NCBI GenBank assembly: GCA_028287135.1
Contig: JAQBQE010000032.1
Coordinates: 124,001-188,000, forward strand
Origin: Myxococcales bacterium
GTDB lineage: Bacteria; Myxococcota_A; Polyangia; Haliangiales; Haliangiaceae
Length of the DNA stretch: 64,000 nucleotides
Direction: 5' to 3'
Below the pieces are notes generated by a model. That model saw only the letters and a list, made by a program, of their open reading frames with translations, searched no databases and was not told the origin of the DNA. The number at the start of each line of letters is the position of its first letter. The stretch's first letter is position 1. The position numbers and the translations under genes are program-made. Of the stretch, positions 8,228 to 16,903 are shown piece after piece.

Positions 8228-8862
8228 CGCACGATCCCGAGCCGCATCGCAGCGACGGCAGCTTCCGCCTTCGAGCTGACGTCGAGCTTCGTGTAGATGC
8301 TCTTGACGTAGCCCTGCACGGTGCCAACACCGATGTTCAAGCTGGCTGCGCACTGCGCATAGGTCTGGCCGCGCGCGAGCAGCGCGAGCAGCTCGATCTC
8401 GCGTGGCGTCAGGGGTTCCTCGGCCACGGTCTCCTCGGATTGCAGCAGGGTGTCGACGAGGTGGCTCGCGACAGCAGGGGACAGCGGCAAGCCGCCCCCG
8501 AGCGCCTCGCGCAGCGACGACAGCACGCGATCCTGCCCGGCGCTCTTCAGCAAGTACCCGCGGGCGCCGGCGCGCAACGCAGACAGGATGGTCGGCGCGT
8601 CGTCGAACATCGTGAACACGAGCGAGATGCACGTCGGCACGGTGCGCCGGAGCATCGCGATCACCTCGATGCCCGAGACGTCCGGGAGACCGAGATCGAC
8701 GATCGCGACATTGGGCGGAGCACGGCGAGCGAGCGCGAGTCCGTCGGTTCCGGTCCGTGCGTCGCTGACGTCGATGCCTGGGTCGGCGCGCAGCATCTCG
8801 ACGAGCCCGCGGCGTACCGAGCCTTCGTCCTCGATGATCAGCACTCGGAGCGGCGACGCCAT
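8224..8862 (-). CDS. NarL/FixJ-type response regulator
   Basis: A 212-residue DNA-binding regulator. The start is the ATG at 8862 (MASPLRVLIIEDE): a TATAAC -10 preceded by TGA (an extended -10) ends 8 bases before it, which predicts a leaderless mRNA. The receiver has acidic residues in IIEDE, phospho-acceptor Asp56 (AIVDLGLPD), Thr/Ser near residue 84 and Lys106 (GYLLKSAG). A LuxR-type helix-turn-helix occupies about residues 145-205 (LTPREIELLALLARGQTYA, SIYTKLDVSSKAEAA). It is co-transcribed with the kinase downstream and divergent from the lipoprotein at 8937. Confidence 0.92.
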   Translation of the reverse strand: MASPLRVLIIEDEGSVRRGLVEMLRADPGIDVSDARTGTDGLALARRAPPNVAIVDLGLPDVSGIEVIAMLRRTVPTCISLVFTMFDDAPTILSALRAGARGYLLKSAGQDRVLSSLREALGGGLPLSPAVASHLVDTLLQSEETVAEEPLTPREIELLALLARGQTYAQCAASLNIGVGTVQGYVKSIYTKLDVSSKAEAAVAAMRLGIVR

Positions 8863-8869
8863 CGAGAAC

Positions 8870-8928
8870 GTTATATCAGCCCACCCCATGACCATGGGGT
8901 TCGCACCGGGTCAGCGCGTCAGTAGTGT
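8870..8928. promoter_or_regulatory. divergent promoter region with 8+2+8 palindrome
   Basis: ACCCCATG-AC-CATGGGGT (8883-8900) is a perfect inverted repeat centred between two -10-like hexamers: TATAAC (8875-8870, minus strand, for the response regulator) and TAGTGT (8923-8928, plus strand, 9 bases before the lipoprotein ATG at 8937). On the minus strand it overlaps the -35/spacer, so a bound protein could control one or both genes. The NarL-type regulator encoded next to it is the obvious candidate, but this is inferred from position only. Confidence 0.5.
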
Positions 8929-8936
8929 TCAGGGTG

Positions 8937-10352
8937 ATGACAGCGGTACGTCTCCTGATGTGTTCGATGGTCGGCTCGCTCGGGATCGCGGGGTGCGCCG
9001 CAGGCTACGGGGTGGGCTACACGAGCCTCGACGTGGGGCCGACCGCGAGCCCGCGTGCAGGATTCCCCGAGGACCAGAGCGCGCGGCTCAGCACCTCGTT
9101 CCAGGAGTTCCGGATCATCGATTCGACCGGCCTGCTCCTCGCGGGGCTCGTGAATGCGGGCCGTCAGCACAACGCCCGCGCGGACGCTCTCGCGGAAGCA
9201 GAGCACGCCCCTCGCAATCCCGACGGCACGGTCACGGTCTCGTACTCGTACGATCCGATGCCGATCATTTCGGGCCTGCTGACCGATCTCCGGATCCGGC
9301 TCGGCTTCACGCCTGACCTCGAGCTGCCACCTGGCTCGCCGTCGAACCGCGAGGTCGATTACTGGGCATTCGATCTTCGTCCCGAGTTCTACACATTCCG
9401 GCCGGTCACATCGCTCCCCCTCGTGGGCTCGCTGTTCCTCTCGGTCAAGGCCGAGCAGTGGAAGGCCGCCGACGTGATGGGTATCGGGTTCAGCGTGTTC
9501 GAGATCGACATGCTGGGCGGTGGCTCGGCGTCGTACGTGTTCGGCAAGAACCTGGTCGCAACCGGGCGCGTCAGCGTCGGTCTGCTCAGTCCGCTGCTCG
9601 GGGCGATCTCCGGAGGCACGTTGCTCAACACGGGCTTCGAGGCCGAGGTCGGCTGGCGACCGTTCACGAGCAACAAGGTGGGTGTGATGGTCTCGGGGGT
9701 TGCGTACTACGGCCGCGAGTTCGCGATCGACCGCTCCGCATCGGGACCTCGCGTCGGGCTCAACGTCGCGCTCGCATTCGGCAACCAGGCCAAGGGCTAC
9801 AAGCCAAAGACCGAAACGACACCCCCGCCCGCGTCGGAGACCCCGACCGGTGCGGCTGCGGCGACCCAGCCACAGACCCTCTCGGGCAACGTGTGCGTCG
9901 GCGACGTGCCTGCGTGCAAGGCGATCATGACCAGCGCACCCGAGCCCGTGAAGACCCTGTTCGTTGCTTGCGCCCAGGCCACGATCACCGCGGCCGACGG
10001 CAATGCGTGGACGACCCAGCCGGAGACCTGCCGCACGGCCGGCCGGGGGATTGCGAGCTACCGCGCCACCAACGCGGCGACCATGGACGAGGCAACCACC
10101 CAGGTCGTGGACGCTGCCGCAGCGGCATCGTTCGATTTTGCAGGTGTCGGCTACGAGGTCACCGCCGGCCGGCTCACCGCGCCTCACTGCGCCATGATCG
10201 AGCTCACGTTCAATCACGTGCTCGGCAAGAATCCCAGCAAGCCCGCGCTTCCCGAGAAGGTGAAGGACATCAACGCGCTGATCAGTCAGTGTCGCCTGAC
10301 GTTCACGTGCGCTACCGCCGCCGACGGCGACCTGACCTGCGCACCGAAGTAA
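8937..10352 (+). CDS. exported lipoprotein, possibly with a beta-barrel-like domain
   Basis: A 471-residue protein. The ATG at 8937 is preferred because the TAGTGT -10 hexamer at 8923-8928 overlaps an alternative upstream GTG. Residues 1-21 are a lipoprotein signal with lipobox LGIAGC. Residues 90-290 contain alternating hydrophobic strands and glycines (GSASYVFGKNLVATGRVSVG, LNTGFEAEVGWRPF) like outer-membrane barrel or OMP_b-brl proteins. A Pro/Thr/Ala linker (TETTPPPASETPTGAAAAT) leads to a C-terminal domain with six Cys (CVGDVPACKAIM, CRTAGRGI, CRLTFTC) that may be disulfide-bonded. I do not recognise the family. Confidence 0.55.
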   Translation: MTAVRLLMCSMVGSLGIAGCAAGYGVGYTSLDVGPTASPRAGFPEDQSARLSTSFQEFRIIDSTGLLLAGLVNAGRQHNARADALAEAEHAPRNPDGTVTVSYSYDPMPIISGLLTDLRIRLGFTPDLELPPGSPSNREVDYWAFDLRPEFYTFRPVTSLPLVGSLFLSVKAEQWKAADVMGIGFSVFEIDMLGGGSASYVFGKNLVATGRVSVGLLSPLLGAISGGTLLNTGFEAEVGWRPFTSNKVGVMVSGVAYYGREFAIDRSASGPRVGLNVALAFGNQAKGYKPKTETTPPPASETPTGAAAATQPQTLSGNVCVGDVPACKAIMTSAPEPVKTLFVACAQATITAADGNAWTTQPETCRTAGRGIASYRATNAATMDEATTQVVDAAAAASFDFAGVGYEVTAGRLTAPHCAMIELTFNHVLGKNPSKPALPEKVKDINALISQCRLTFTCATAADGDLTCAPK

Positions 10353-10426
10353 CGACTTATTCGACCTGCGCACATCCGCGCACGTTTCGCATCGAGCCCG
10401 GGACGACTAGGATGGGTCGTCCGATC

Positions 10427-11155
10427 ATGTGTCCACGAGCCGCTGCGTTGTTGTTTGTCGCAGGATGCGGCTTCCAGGTCTCCGGTCAGAGCGCGTCCGA
10501 TGCCACGGACTCGCCGGGTGGCGAGAAGCCGATCGATGCGCCGTTCGACGCCCCGATCGATGTCGCCGTGGACGTGATGATCGATGCGGCGATCGACGCC
10601 CCGATGATCGACGCCGCGATGTATTCGACGACCAACCACGCCGTGGTGGCGGACACGTTCCTCGCCTCGGACATGCCGAACAGCAACTACAGCACGCAGG
10701 ACTCCGCCCTCGCGGACGGAGACATCGCCCGGACCGCCCTGTTCCGGTTCGACCTGACCACGATCCCGGTCGGCGCATCGATCCAGGCAGCCGAGCTCCA
10801 CATCTTCACCGAGTTCGACGCGGGCGGGGCTTGCACGTTCTACCCGGTGCTCGAGTCGTGGACCGAAGGCTCCACCACGTGGACGAAGCGTAACGCGATC
10901 AGCAACTGGGTCGGAGCTGGCGCGACGCCCCCGTCGCGCGGCACGGTCGCGGCCGGCACGGTCGTGCCCAGCATGACGTTCACCGAATACATCGTCGTGA
11001 TCGATCCGGCGCTCGTGACATCGTGGGTCGCGGTTCCCGCCAGCAACTACGGTCTCGCGATCGTCACCACGGGTGCGGACGGCACGCGATTCGCGACCAA
11101 GGAGAACGGGAACGCGGGCCTGCGCCCGTTCATGCGGATCTCGCACACGCCCTGA
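10427..11155 (+). CDS. DNRLRE-domain lipoprotein
   Basis: A 242-residue surface lipoprotein. The start is placed at the ATG at 10427, because a TAGGAT -10 hexamer (10408-10413) overlaps the alternative ATG at 10412. The lipobox is LFVAGC. A low-complexity linker of repeated I-D-A-P/I-D-A-A units (about residues 35-65) follows, a pattern common in Haliangiales-type lipoproteins. From about residue 75, VVADTFLASDMPNSNYSTQD and TALFRFDLTTIPVGASIQAA match the start of DNRLRE (CBM96-like) jelly-roll domains, usually attached to secreted proteins or adhesins. It ends 8 bp from the convergent hybrid kinase. Confidence 0.75.
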   Translation: MCPRAAALLFVAGCGFQVSGQSASDATDSPGGEKPIDAPFDAPIDVAVDVMIDAAIDAPMIDAAMYSTTNHAVVADTFLASDMPNSNYSTQDSALADGDIARTALFRFDLTTIPVGASIQAAELHIFTEFDAGGACTFYPVLESWTEGSTTWTKRNAISNWVGAGATPPSRGTVAAGTVVPSMTFTEYIVVIDPALVTSWVAVPASNYGLAIVTTGADGTRFATKENGNAGLRPFMRISHTP

Positions 11156-11163
11156 CGCTGCCG

Positions 11164-13107
11164 TCAGGTCGCGGCCGTGCCGAGCGTGATCACCTCGGCG
11201 GTGACCCCGCGGATCGTCTCGGCCGTGAAGGGCTTGAGCAAGCAGCGATTACCGATGGTCGCGAGGAACTCGGTGGTGCGCTCCGTGAACGCCCCGCCGG
11301 TCATGAACACCATCCGAGCCGCCTGTTCTGGATTGGAGGCCGCGATGCTCTCGTACACGTCGACGCCGGACATCTGCGGCATCATCAGGTCGCAGAGGAT
11401 GATGTCGAACCACGTGCGGGCGACCAGTGCAAGTGCGCTGGCGCCGTCGCTCGCGATCTCGACGGAGTGCATCCTGCCGAGGATCCGTTGCATCGATCGC
11501 GTGACGACCTCCTCGTCGTCGATCACCAGCACGTTCGCCCGCTGCGTGTGGGCGATCCTCGGGATCTGGATCGTCTGCGTCTTCTGCGGCATCCGCGCGG
11601 GCGGCAGGCTGACCTTGAAGGTCGAGCCTTTCCCGGGTGCGCTGGTGGCGGTGATCTCGCCTCCGAGCGCGAGCACGACGTTGTGCGAGATCGCCAGACC
11701 GAGTCCCATCGCCTCACCGATCCGCTTCGTGGTGAAGAACGGATCGAAGATCCGCGCGAGCGTCTCGGCCGTCATGCCGCAGCCCGTGTCGACGAGCTCG
11801 ATCACGGCGCGCCCCGCGGTATCGGTGAACGTGCGGATGCGGATCTCGTTCTCGTCTGGCGTTCCGCGGGAGATCGCCTGGGCTGCGTTCAGCAATAGGT
11901 TCGTGACCACCTGGGTGAGCTGACCCTCGTCCCCCATGACGAACGGCGTGGTGCCGATCTCGCGCACCACGCGGGCATGAGGTCGAAGCTCGTGATCGAT
12001 GAGCTTGATGGCTGCTTCGAGGACGGCGGGCACCTCGATCAGAACGCTCGCCGCCGTTTCTGCGCGGGCAAACCGACGAAGGTCCTGAACGATCCTGCGT
12101 ACGCGATCGGCGCCCTTGGCCGCATCCTCGAGCGCTCCGAACACCCCACGGATCTGGCTCGTCGCTTCACCGATCTCCTCGGGCCCCGGGTTGGCGGTCT
12201 CGAGGGCACGCAGGGCGGTCCGGGCGGCGTCTGCCGAGAAGCTCACATTCGCGACCACCGCGACCATCGGGTTGTTGATCTCGTGACCCATGCCAGCCGC
12301 GAGCGTTCCGAGTGAGGCGAGCCGCTCGGCGTGGACGAGCCGCTGCTCGAGCTTCTTTCGCTCCGCCAGATCACGGATCGCGATCTGCGCGGCCTGACGT
12401 GCTTCGGTGACGTCGCGTGCGGACGCGAAGATCACCTCGTGCTCGGGGGACGCGACGGCCCGCCACTCGAGGACGCGATACGTGCCGTCCTTGTGTGCGT
12501 AACGGTTCTCGAATGCGAGGGTCAGGTCGCCCTGGGCAAGCTTCGCGGACTCGGCGATCGTGCGCGCGCGATCCTCCGGGTGCACGAACTCCATGAACGG
12601 TTTCGATGTCAGCACGTCGACGCTCCACCCGAGCGCAGCCTGCCACGCGGCATTGACGCGGCGAAACACACCGTCCATGCCGGCGATGCACAACATGTCG
12701 ACCGAGAGCTCGAAGAACCCATCACGTTCCTGCTCGAAGCGCCGCCGCGCCGTGATGTCCTCGGACAGGATCGCGACACCCGTTCCGAGGGGGAAGATCT
12801 TCAGGCGGGCATGCCGCATCGCCAGCTCGGGTGCCTGCACCGCGATCTCACCGTCGAAGGTTTCGCCGGTCTCGAAGGTGTGCCGCATCCGCTCGACCAT
12901 GCCGCTCTCGATCGCTGCGGCGTAGATCTGGGTGTAGAGCATCCCGATCACCTGCTCGCGCGACAGGCGTGCGCGCGACGCAGCCACCAGATTGCAGTCG
13001 ACCACCCGGAAATCACAGATCTGACCGCTCGGATCACGGACCGCTTCCATGACCCAGAACGACTCCGTCATCGCCTCGACGGCAGCGAGGTACGTTGCCT
13101 CCCTCAA
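11164..13107 (-). CDS. hybrid sensor histidine kinase, PAS-PAS-HisKA-HATPase-REC
   Basis: A 647-residue soluble kinase. Two PAS domains occupy about residues 5-120 and 130-240, each ending in the typical ILSEDITARR and ASARDVTEAR segments. HisKA has phospho-acceptor His275 (AGMGHEINNPM). The HATPase carries NLLLNAAQAI, VDTGCGMT, FFTTKRIGEAMGLGLAI and GKGSTF. A C-terminal receiver (about 525-647) has VIDDEE, Asp573 (IILCDLMMP) and CLLKPF, so it is a complete internal phosphorelay module with no output domain. There are no membrane helices. The start is uncertain: a TTG at 13107 follows an in-frame stop closely; the first ATG is at 13071. No partner regulator adjoins it. Confidence 0.93.
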   Translation of the reverse strand: MREATYLAAVEAMTESFWVMEAVRDPSGQICDFRVVDCNLVAASRARLSREQVIGMLYTQIYAAAIESGMVERMRHTFETGETFDGEIAVQAPELAMRHARLKIFPLGTGVAILSEDITARRRFEQERDGFFELSVDMLCIAGMDGVFRRVNAAWQAALGWSVDVLTSKPFMEFVHPEDRARTIAESAKLAQGDLTLAFENRYAHKDGTYRVLEWRAVASPEHEVIFASARDVTEARQAAQIAIRDLAERKKLEQRLVHAERLASLGTLAAGMGHEINNPMVAVVANVSFSADAARTALRALETANPGPEEIGEATSQIRGVFGALEDAAKGADRVRRIVQDLRRFARAETAASVLIEVPAVLEAAIKLIDHELRPHARVVREIGTTPFVMGDEGQLTQVVTNLLLNAAQAISRGTPDENEIRIRTFTDTAGRAVIELVDTGCGMTAETLARIFDPFFTTKRIGEAMGLGLAISHNVVLALGGEITATSAPGKGSTFKVSLPPARMPQKTQTIQIPRIAHTQRANVLVIDDEEVVTRSMQRILGRMHSVEIASDGASALALVARTWFDIILCDLMMPQMSGVDVYESIAASNPEQAARMVFMTGGAFTERTTEFLATIGNRCLLKPFTAETIRGVTAEVITLGTAAT

Positions 13108-13197
13108 GGCGTTGATCAGAGCACTGAATCAGCGGACGCCGCAACCTTGCGCACCAGCGCATGACGCGAACCGAGAGATCAGCCCGAGCGCCGGCGT

Positions 13198-15129
13198 TCA
13201 GCGATAGCCCTGCGCCTGCAGGTTGAACAGCCGCGCGTAGCGCCCTTCCATGGCGAGCAGCTCGGCATGCGAGCCGCGCTCGATGATCTCGCCGCGATCG
13301 AGGACGATGATCTGGTCGGCCATGCGCACCGTCGAGAACCGGTGCGAGATCACGATCGCGATCTTGTCCGCGGTCACCTCGCGGAACCGCTCGAAGATCT
13401 TGACCTCGGCCTCGGCATCCATCGATGCGGTGGGCTCGTCGAGCACGAGGATGTCGGCATCGCGGCGCATGAACGAACGGGCGAGCGCGACCTTCTGCCA
13501 TTGCCCGCCCGACAGCTCGCGTCCGTTCTTGAACCAGCGGCCGAGCTGAGTGTCGTAGGTATCAGGGAGCGTGTCGATGATCTGCTTTGCCAGTCCGCGC
13601 TCCGCGGCGTCTTCCCACCGGGCGCGGTCCTCGTAGGCGCGATCATCTCCGGCACCGATGTTCTCGCCGACCGTGAGCTGGTAGCGCACGAAGTCCTGGA
13701 AGATGACGCCGATCCGGCGATGGAGCACCGTCGGTGACCACTCGCGCAGATCGCGGCCATCGAGCGTGATCCGGCCCTCGGTCGGCTCGTAGAGTCGGGT
13801 CAGCAGCTTGATCAACGTGGTCTTGCCGGAGCCGTTCTCGCCGACGATCGCGAGCTTGCTGCCCGGTGGAATGTGCAGATCGACGCGGGCGAGGGCGAGC
13901 TCGCGCGAACCGGGATAGACGAACGTGACGCCCTCGAACCGCACGCCATCACCGGGCAGCGGCCCCGTGGTCTCGGTGCCGCCCGCCTGCAGCGTCGGAG
14001 TGTCGAGGAACTCGTAGAGGTTCGACAGGTAGAGGTTGTCCTCGTACATGCCGCCGACATCACCGAGCGCGCTCGACATCGCTGACTGCGCCTGCTTGAA
14101 CACGACGATGTACATCGTCATCGCGCCGATCGTGATCACGCTGTCGATCGTCGACATCGCGATCCACAGCACCATCCCGTAGAACGCGAGCGTGCCGATC
14201 GTGCCGAGGATCAGCGCCCAGATCGCGCGCTGGATGGTCAGGGCGCGGTCGCTGGCGTAGAGCTTCTCGAAGATCGCCTTGTAGCGGGCGAGGAAGCGCG
14301 GCCCGAGGCCGAACAGCTTGACCTCCTTGGCGTGATCCTCGCGCGCGAGCACGGTCTCGACGTAGGTCTGCTCGCGGGTCTCCGGCGTTCGCCAGCGCGA
14401 CAGCCGGAACGCATCCCCGGAGAACTTGAGCTCCGAGATGAACGGCGGGATCGCGGCCAGGATCAGCACGGCGAGCGCGATCGGCGAGAACGCCGCGAGC
14501 AGAGCTCCGAGACCGACCAGCGTGACCATGCTCTGGCCGAATTCGAACGTCTGCGAGACCAGCGAGAGTGGTCGCGAGGACGCCTCGCGCCGCGCCCGGG
14601 TCATGCTGTCGTAGATCTCGGAGTCCTCGAACTGGGTCAGCTCGAGCGTCAGTGCCTTCTCCAGGATCTCGACGTTGATCTTCTGCCCGAGCTGCTGCCG
14701 GAGCAGGCTGCGCATCATCCCGAGCAAGCGCGAGACGACCGCGAGTGCGATCACCAGCGAGAGCTCGATCCCGACCCACTCGATCGCGGTGGTCCGGAGC
14801 TCGGCGTCGTGGCTGCGCGACGCCACGAGGATCGCATCGATCAGGTGCTTGCCGACCCAGGCGATGCCGCCGGGCAACAGACCCGCGATCAGGCTGCCGA
14901 GCGCGAGCCCGATCGTCAGCGTCTTGTTCGTCTTCCAGACCAGCTGGATCGCGCGGCGCGTGTACTTGAACACGCCGAGGTAGTTGCGCCAGTTGATCGG
15001 CTCGGCAGGAGGCTTCAGGTTGGCGCCCTTGTGCGGGCTCTTGTCGGCCTGTGCTTTCTCGTTCGCACCGCCGCCGCCGCCGCCGCCGCCACCTCCTCCG
15101 CCGCCACCGCCGCCGCCACCGCCACTCAT
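13198..15129 (-). CDS. ABC transporter, fused membrane and ATPase domains, polyglycine N-terminus
   Basis: A 643-residue half-transporter of the exporter (MsbA/MDR) type. After MS come 19 consecutive Gly codons, mostly GGC, then a Lys/Ala linker. About six helices span residues 65-345 (LTIGLALGSLIAGLLPGGIA, IGAMTMYIVVFKQAQSAMSS). The ATPase has Walker A GENGSGKTT, Q-loop VIFQDF, signature LSGGQWQKVALARSF, Walker B DILVLDEPTASMD and H-loop VISHRFS. It is presumably a homodimer that exports lipid, peptide or drug; the substrate is not visible. The ATG at 15129 is chosen because the upstream frame is Arg/Ser-rich shadow. No accessory export genes are adjacent. Confidence 0.92.
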   Translation of the reverse strand: MSGGGGGGGGGGGGGGGGGGGANEKAQADKSPHKGANLKPPAEPINWRNYLGVFKYTRRAIQLVWKTNKTLTIGLALGSLIAGLLPGGIAWVGKHLIDAILVASRSHDAELRTTAIEWVGIELSLVIALAVVSRLLGMMRSLLRQQLGQKINVEILEKALTLELTQFEDSEIYDSMTRARREASSRPLSLVSQTFEFGQSMVTLVGLGALLAAFSPIALAVLILAAIPPFISELKFSGDAFRLSRWRTPETREQTYVETVLAREDHAKEVKLFGLGPRFLARYKAIFEKLYASDRALTIQRAIWALILGTIGTLAFYGMVLWIAMSTIDSVITIGAMTMYIVVFKQAQSAMSSALGDVGGMYEDNLYLSNLYEFLDTPTLQAGGTETTGPLPGDGVRFEGVTFVYPGSRELALARVDLHIPPGSKLAIVGENGSGKTTLIKLLTRLYEPTEGRITLDGRDLREWSPTVLHRRIGVIFQDFVRYQLTVGENIGAGDDRAYEDRARWEDAAERGLAKQIIDTLPDTYDTQLGRWFKNGRELSGGQWQKVALARSFMRRDADILVLDEPTASMDAEAEVKIFERFREVTADKIAIVISHRFSTVRMADQIIVLDRGEIIERGSHAELLAMEGRYARLFNLQAQGYR

Positions 15130-15245
15130 GGCGACCTCGGTACGGGTGTGGACAGCAAAAGCATGACGCCACTGTAGTGTGCGAAGGGGGCCGTCGCCCA
15201 CTCGCCAGGTGGCTAGCTTTGGCCCCTCACGATAGGATCTCGGCG

Positions 15246-16199
15246 ATGGGCGAGCGGATCGAAAGCGAAGGCCACTACGAGATGCTCTACGACTGCGAGC
15301 ATTGCGGCACGAAGCGCCTGCTCGCGAAGAGCCAGCGCCACTGTGCCGAGTGCGGCGCGCCGCAGAACCCCGACAAGCGCTACTTCCCCGCGGAGGGCGA
15401 GGCCCAGCGCGTCGATGGCCACCAGTACGAGGGCGCCGATCGCCACTGCCCGAGCTGCAACACGCCGCAGGGCGCGAAGGGCAAGAACTGCACGCAGTGT
15501 GGTGCCGCGCTCGATGGCGCCAGGGAGGTGAAGGGCGTGGTCGCCGCACCGCCTCCGCCGAAGAAGCGCCGCCGGCAGTGGATCGTGCTCGCGGTCGTGG
15601 CGGGGATCGCGCTGCTCGTGTTCGGGATCTGGTTCGCCTTCTTCCGCACCAAGGCCGCGGAGCTCGTGATCAGCTCGCACCGCTGGGAGCGCGCGATCGG
15701 CGTCGAGGAGTACGGCGAGAAGCATGACGATGCCTGGCGCGATCAGCTTCCCGAGGATGCACGCGACGTGACGTGCCAGCAGAAGAAGCGCTCGACGCGG
15801 AAGGTCGAGACCGGCGAGGAGGATTGCCACACCGAGCGCCACGACAAGAAGGACGGCACCTACGAGCAGATCAAGAAGTGCACGCCGATCTATCGCGAGG
15901 AGGCCGTCGAGGACGACTGGTGCCGGTACACGGTGCGCCAGTGGCGAGCACTCGATCCGATCAAGATCACGGGTGGCGGCCGGTCACCCGCGTGGCCGAC
16001 CGAGGGTCTGCCTCCGCCGCAGTCACCCCCGGTGCTCGGGATGCGTCGGCAGGGCAAGCGAACGGAGACGTTCATGCTCGACATCGCCGGTCAGTCCTGC
16101 GAGGTCCCGGCCGCGACCTGGAACAAGTACAGCGATGGCCAGAAGGTCAAGGTCGAGGTTCGCGCGTCCTCGGGCAAGATCGTCTGCGACTCGCTGTGA
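15246..16199 (+). CDS. membrane protein with two N-terminal zinc ribbons
   Basis: A 317-residue protein. A TAGGAT -10 (15233-15238) ends 8 bases before the ATG. Two zinc ribbons, CEHCGTKRLLAKSQRHCAEC (about residues 18-37) and CPSCNTPQGAKGKNCTQC (about 65-82), precede a Pro/Lys stretch (PPPPKKRRRQ) and one transmembrane helix (about 117-139). The remaining 180 residues lie outside and hold six cysteines and many charged residues (CTPIYREEAVEDDWCRYTV). Cytosolic ribbons joined to an extracytoplasmic domain resemble DUF3592/zinc-ribbon membrane proteins, but no function is assigned. Confidence 0.6.
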   Translation: MGERIESEGHYEMLYDCEHCGTKRLLAKSQRHCAECGAPQNPDKRYFPAEGEAQRVDGHQYEGADRHCPSCNTPQGAKGKNCTQCGAALDGAREVKGVVAAPPPPKKRRRQWIVLAVVAGIALLVFGIWFAFFRTKAAELVISSHRWERAIGVEEYGEKHDDAWRDQLPEDARDVTCQQKKRSTRKVETGEEDCHTERHDKKDGTYEQIKKCTPIYREEAVEDDWCRYTVRQWRALDPIKITGGGRSPAWPTEGLPPPQSPPVLGMRRQGKRTETFMLDIAGQSCEVPAATWNKYSDGQKVKVEVRASSGKIVCDSL

Positions 16200-16215
16200 C
16201 CCGAACGGTCTCTGC

Positions 16216-16869
16216 CTAGTTCTTCTTCTCGAAGTGCACGACGTCGATCAGCACGGTCGCCGCGAACAACAGGGCGCGGAGCTTGGGGTCCTCGATCGCC
16301 TCGAACTGGACCCAGAAGTTGTCAGCCTCGGAGAACGCCTCCTTGAGCAGACCGCTCCACTTCTTCTGGATCAGCCCGACCTGGACCTCGTGACCGGGCA
16401 GCTGGATCTCGAACGTCCACGGCCGGAAGATCGGTCCGAACAGGATCGCGACGACCTGGCCCTCGGGTCCGGTCACCGTGTACTTGCGACGCAGCCACGT
16501 CCAGTTGCGCTCGATCGAGCCGATCAACGTTCCCGCGCTGTCGTGGACATCGAGCCGGTGGAAGATGAAGCGGAACGGCCGCTTGAGATTCAGGACCTGG
16601 CCGTGCCCACCGCTGATGTCCTCGACGTGCGACGTGAACGGGCGATACGCGCCGAGGAACATCCGCTTGATGAAGTTCCCGAACCCGCTGCCCTGCTCCT
16701 GGCAGTTGAGCACCGGGTTGCCCGCCTCGTCGTAGACGACGTACGTGTTGCGAGCGTCGAACGACGTCAGGATCTCCATCCACCGCTTGCGCTGGCGCAC
16801 GCTGAGCCGGTGCGACTTGGCGAACACCATGTGGACCGATGGAGAGACAGGAACGAGGGACGTTTCCAT
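16216..16869 (-). CDS. phospholipid scramblase family (LURP-one-like) protein
   Basis: A 217-residue protein whose segments line up with eukaryotic phospholipid scramblases: TYVVYDEAGNPVLNCQEQGS, the core LKRPFRFIFHRLDVHDSAG, and the C-terminal SGLLKEAFSEADNFWVQFEA and LRALLFAATVLIDVVHFEKK. The last matches the typical scramblase end, including the calcium-binding-loop-like EAFSEADNF and the terminal hydrophobic helix. Bacterial members exist and their activity is mostly untested; lipid scrambling is inferred from family only. The start is the ATG at 16869 rather than the GTG at 16887, because a TACGCT -10-like hexamer lies at 16884-16879. It is divergent from the gene at 16904. Confidence 0.82.
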   Translation of the reverse strand: METSLVPVSPSVHMVFAKSHRLSVRQRKRWMEILTSFDARNTYVVYDEAGNPVLNCQEQGSGFGNFIKRMFLGAYRPFTSHVEDISGGHGQVLNLKRPFRFIFHRLDVHDSAGTLIGSIERNWTWLRRKYTVTGPEGQVVAILFGPIFRPWTFEIQLPGHEVQVGLIQKKWSGLLKEAFSEADNFWVQFEAIEDPKLRALLFAATVLIDVVHFEKKN

Positions 16870-16878
16870 GGAGCGGCC

Positions 16879-16888
16879 AGCGTACACT
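16879..16888. promoter_or_regulatory. overlapping divergent -10 elements (scramblase / GIDE-like gene)
   Basis: TACACT (16883-16888, plus strand) and TACGCT (16884-16879, minus strand) share the central TA pair. They lie 16 and 10 bases before the divergent start codons at 16904 and 16869. Only one could be occupied by RNA polymerase at a time. Predicted from sequence only. Confidence 0.4.
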
Positions 16889-16903
16889 CACCGTGTGTTG
16901 GCC

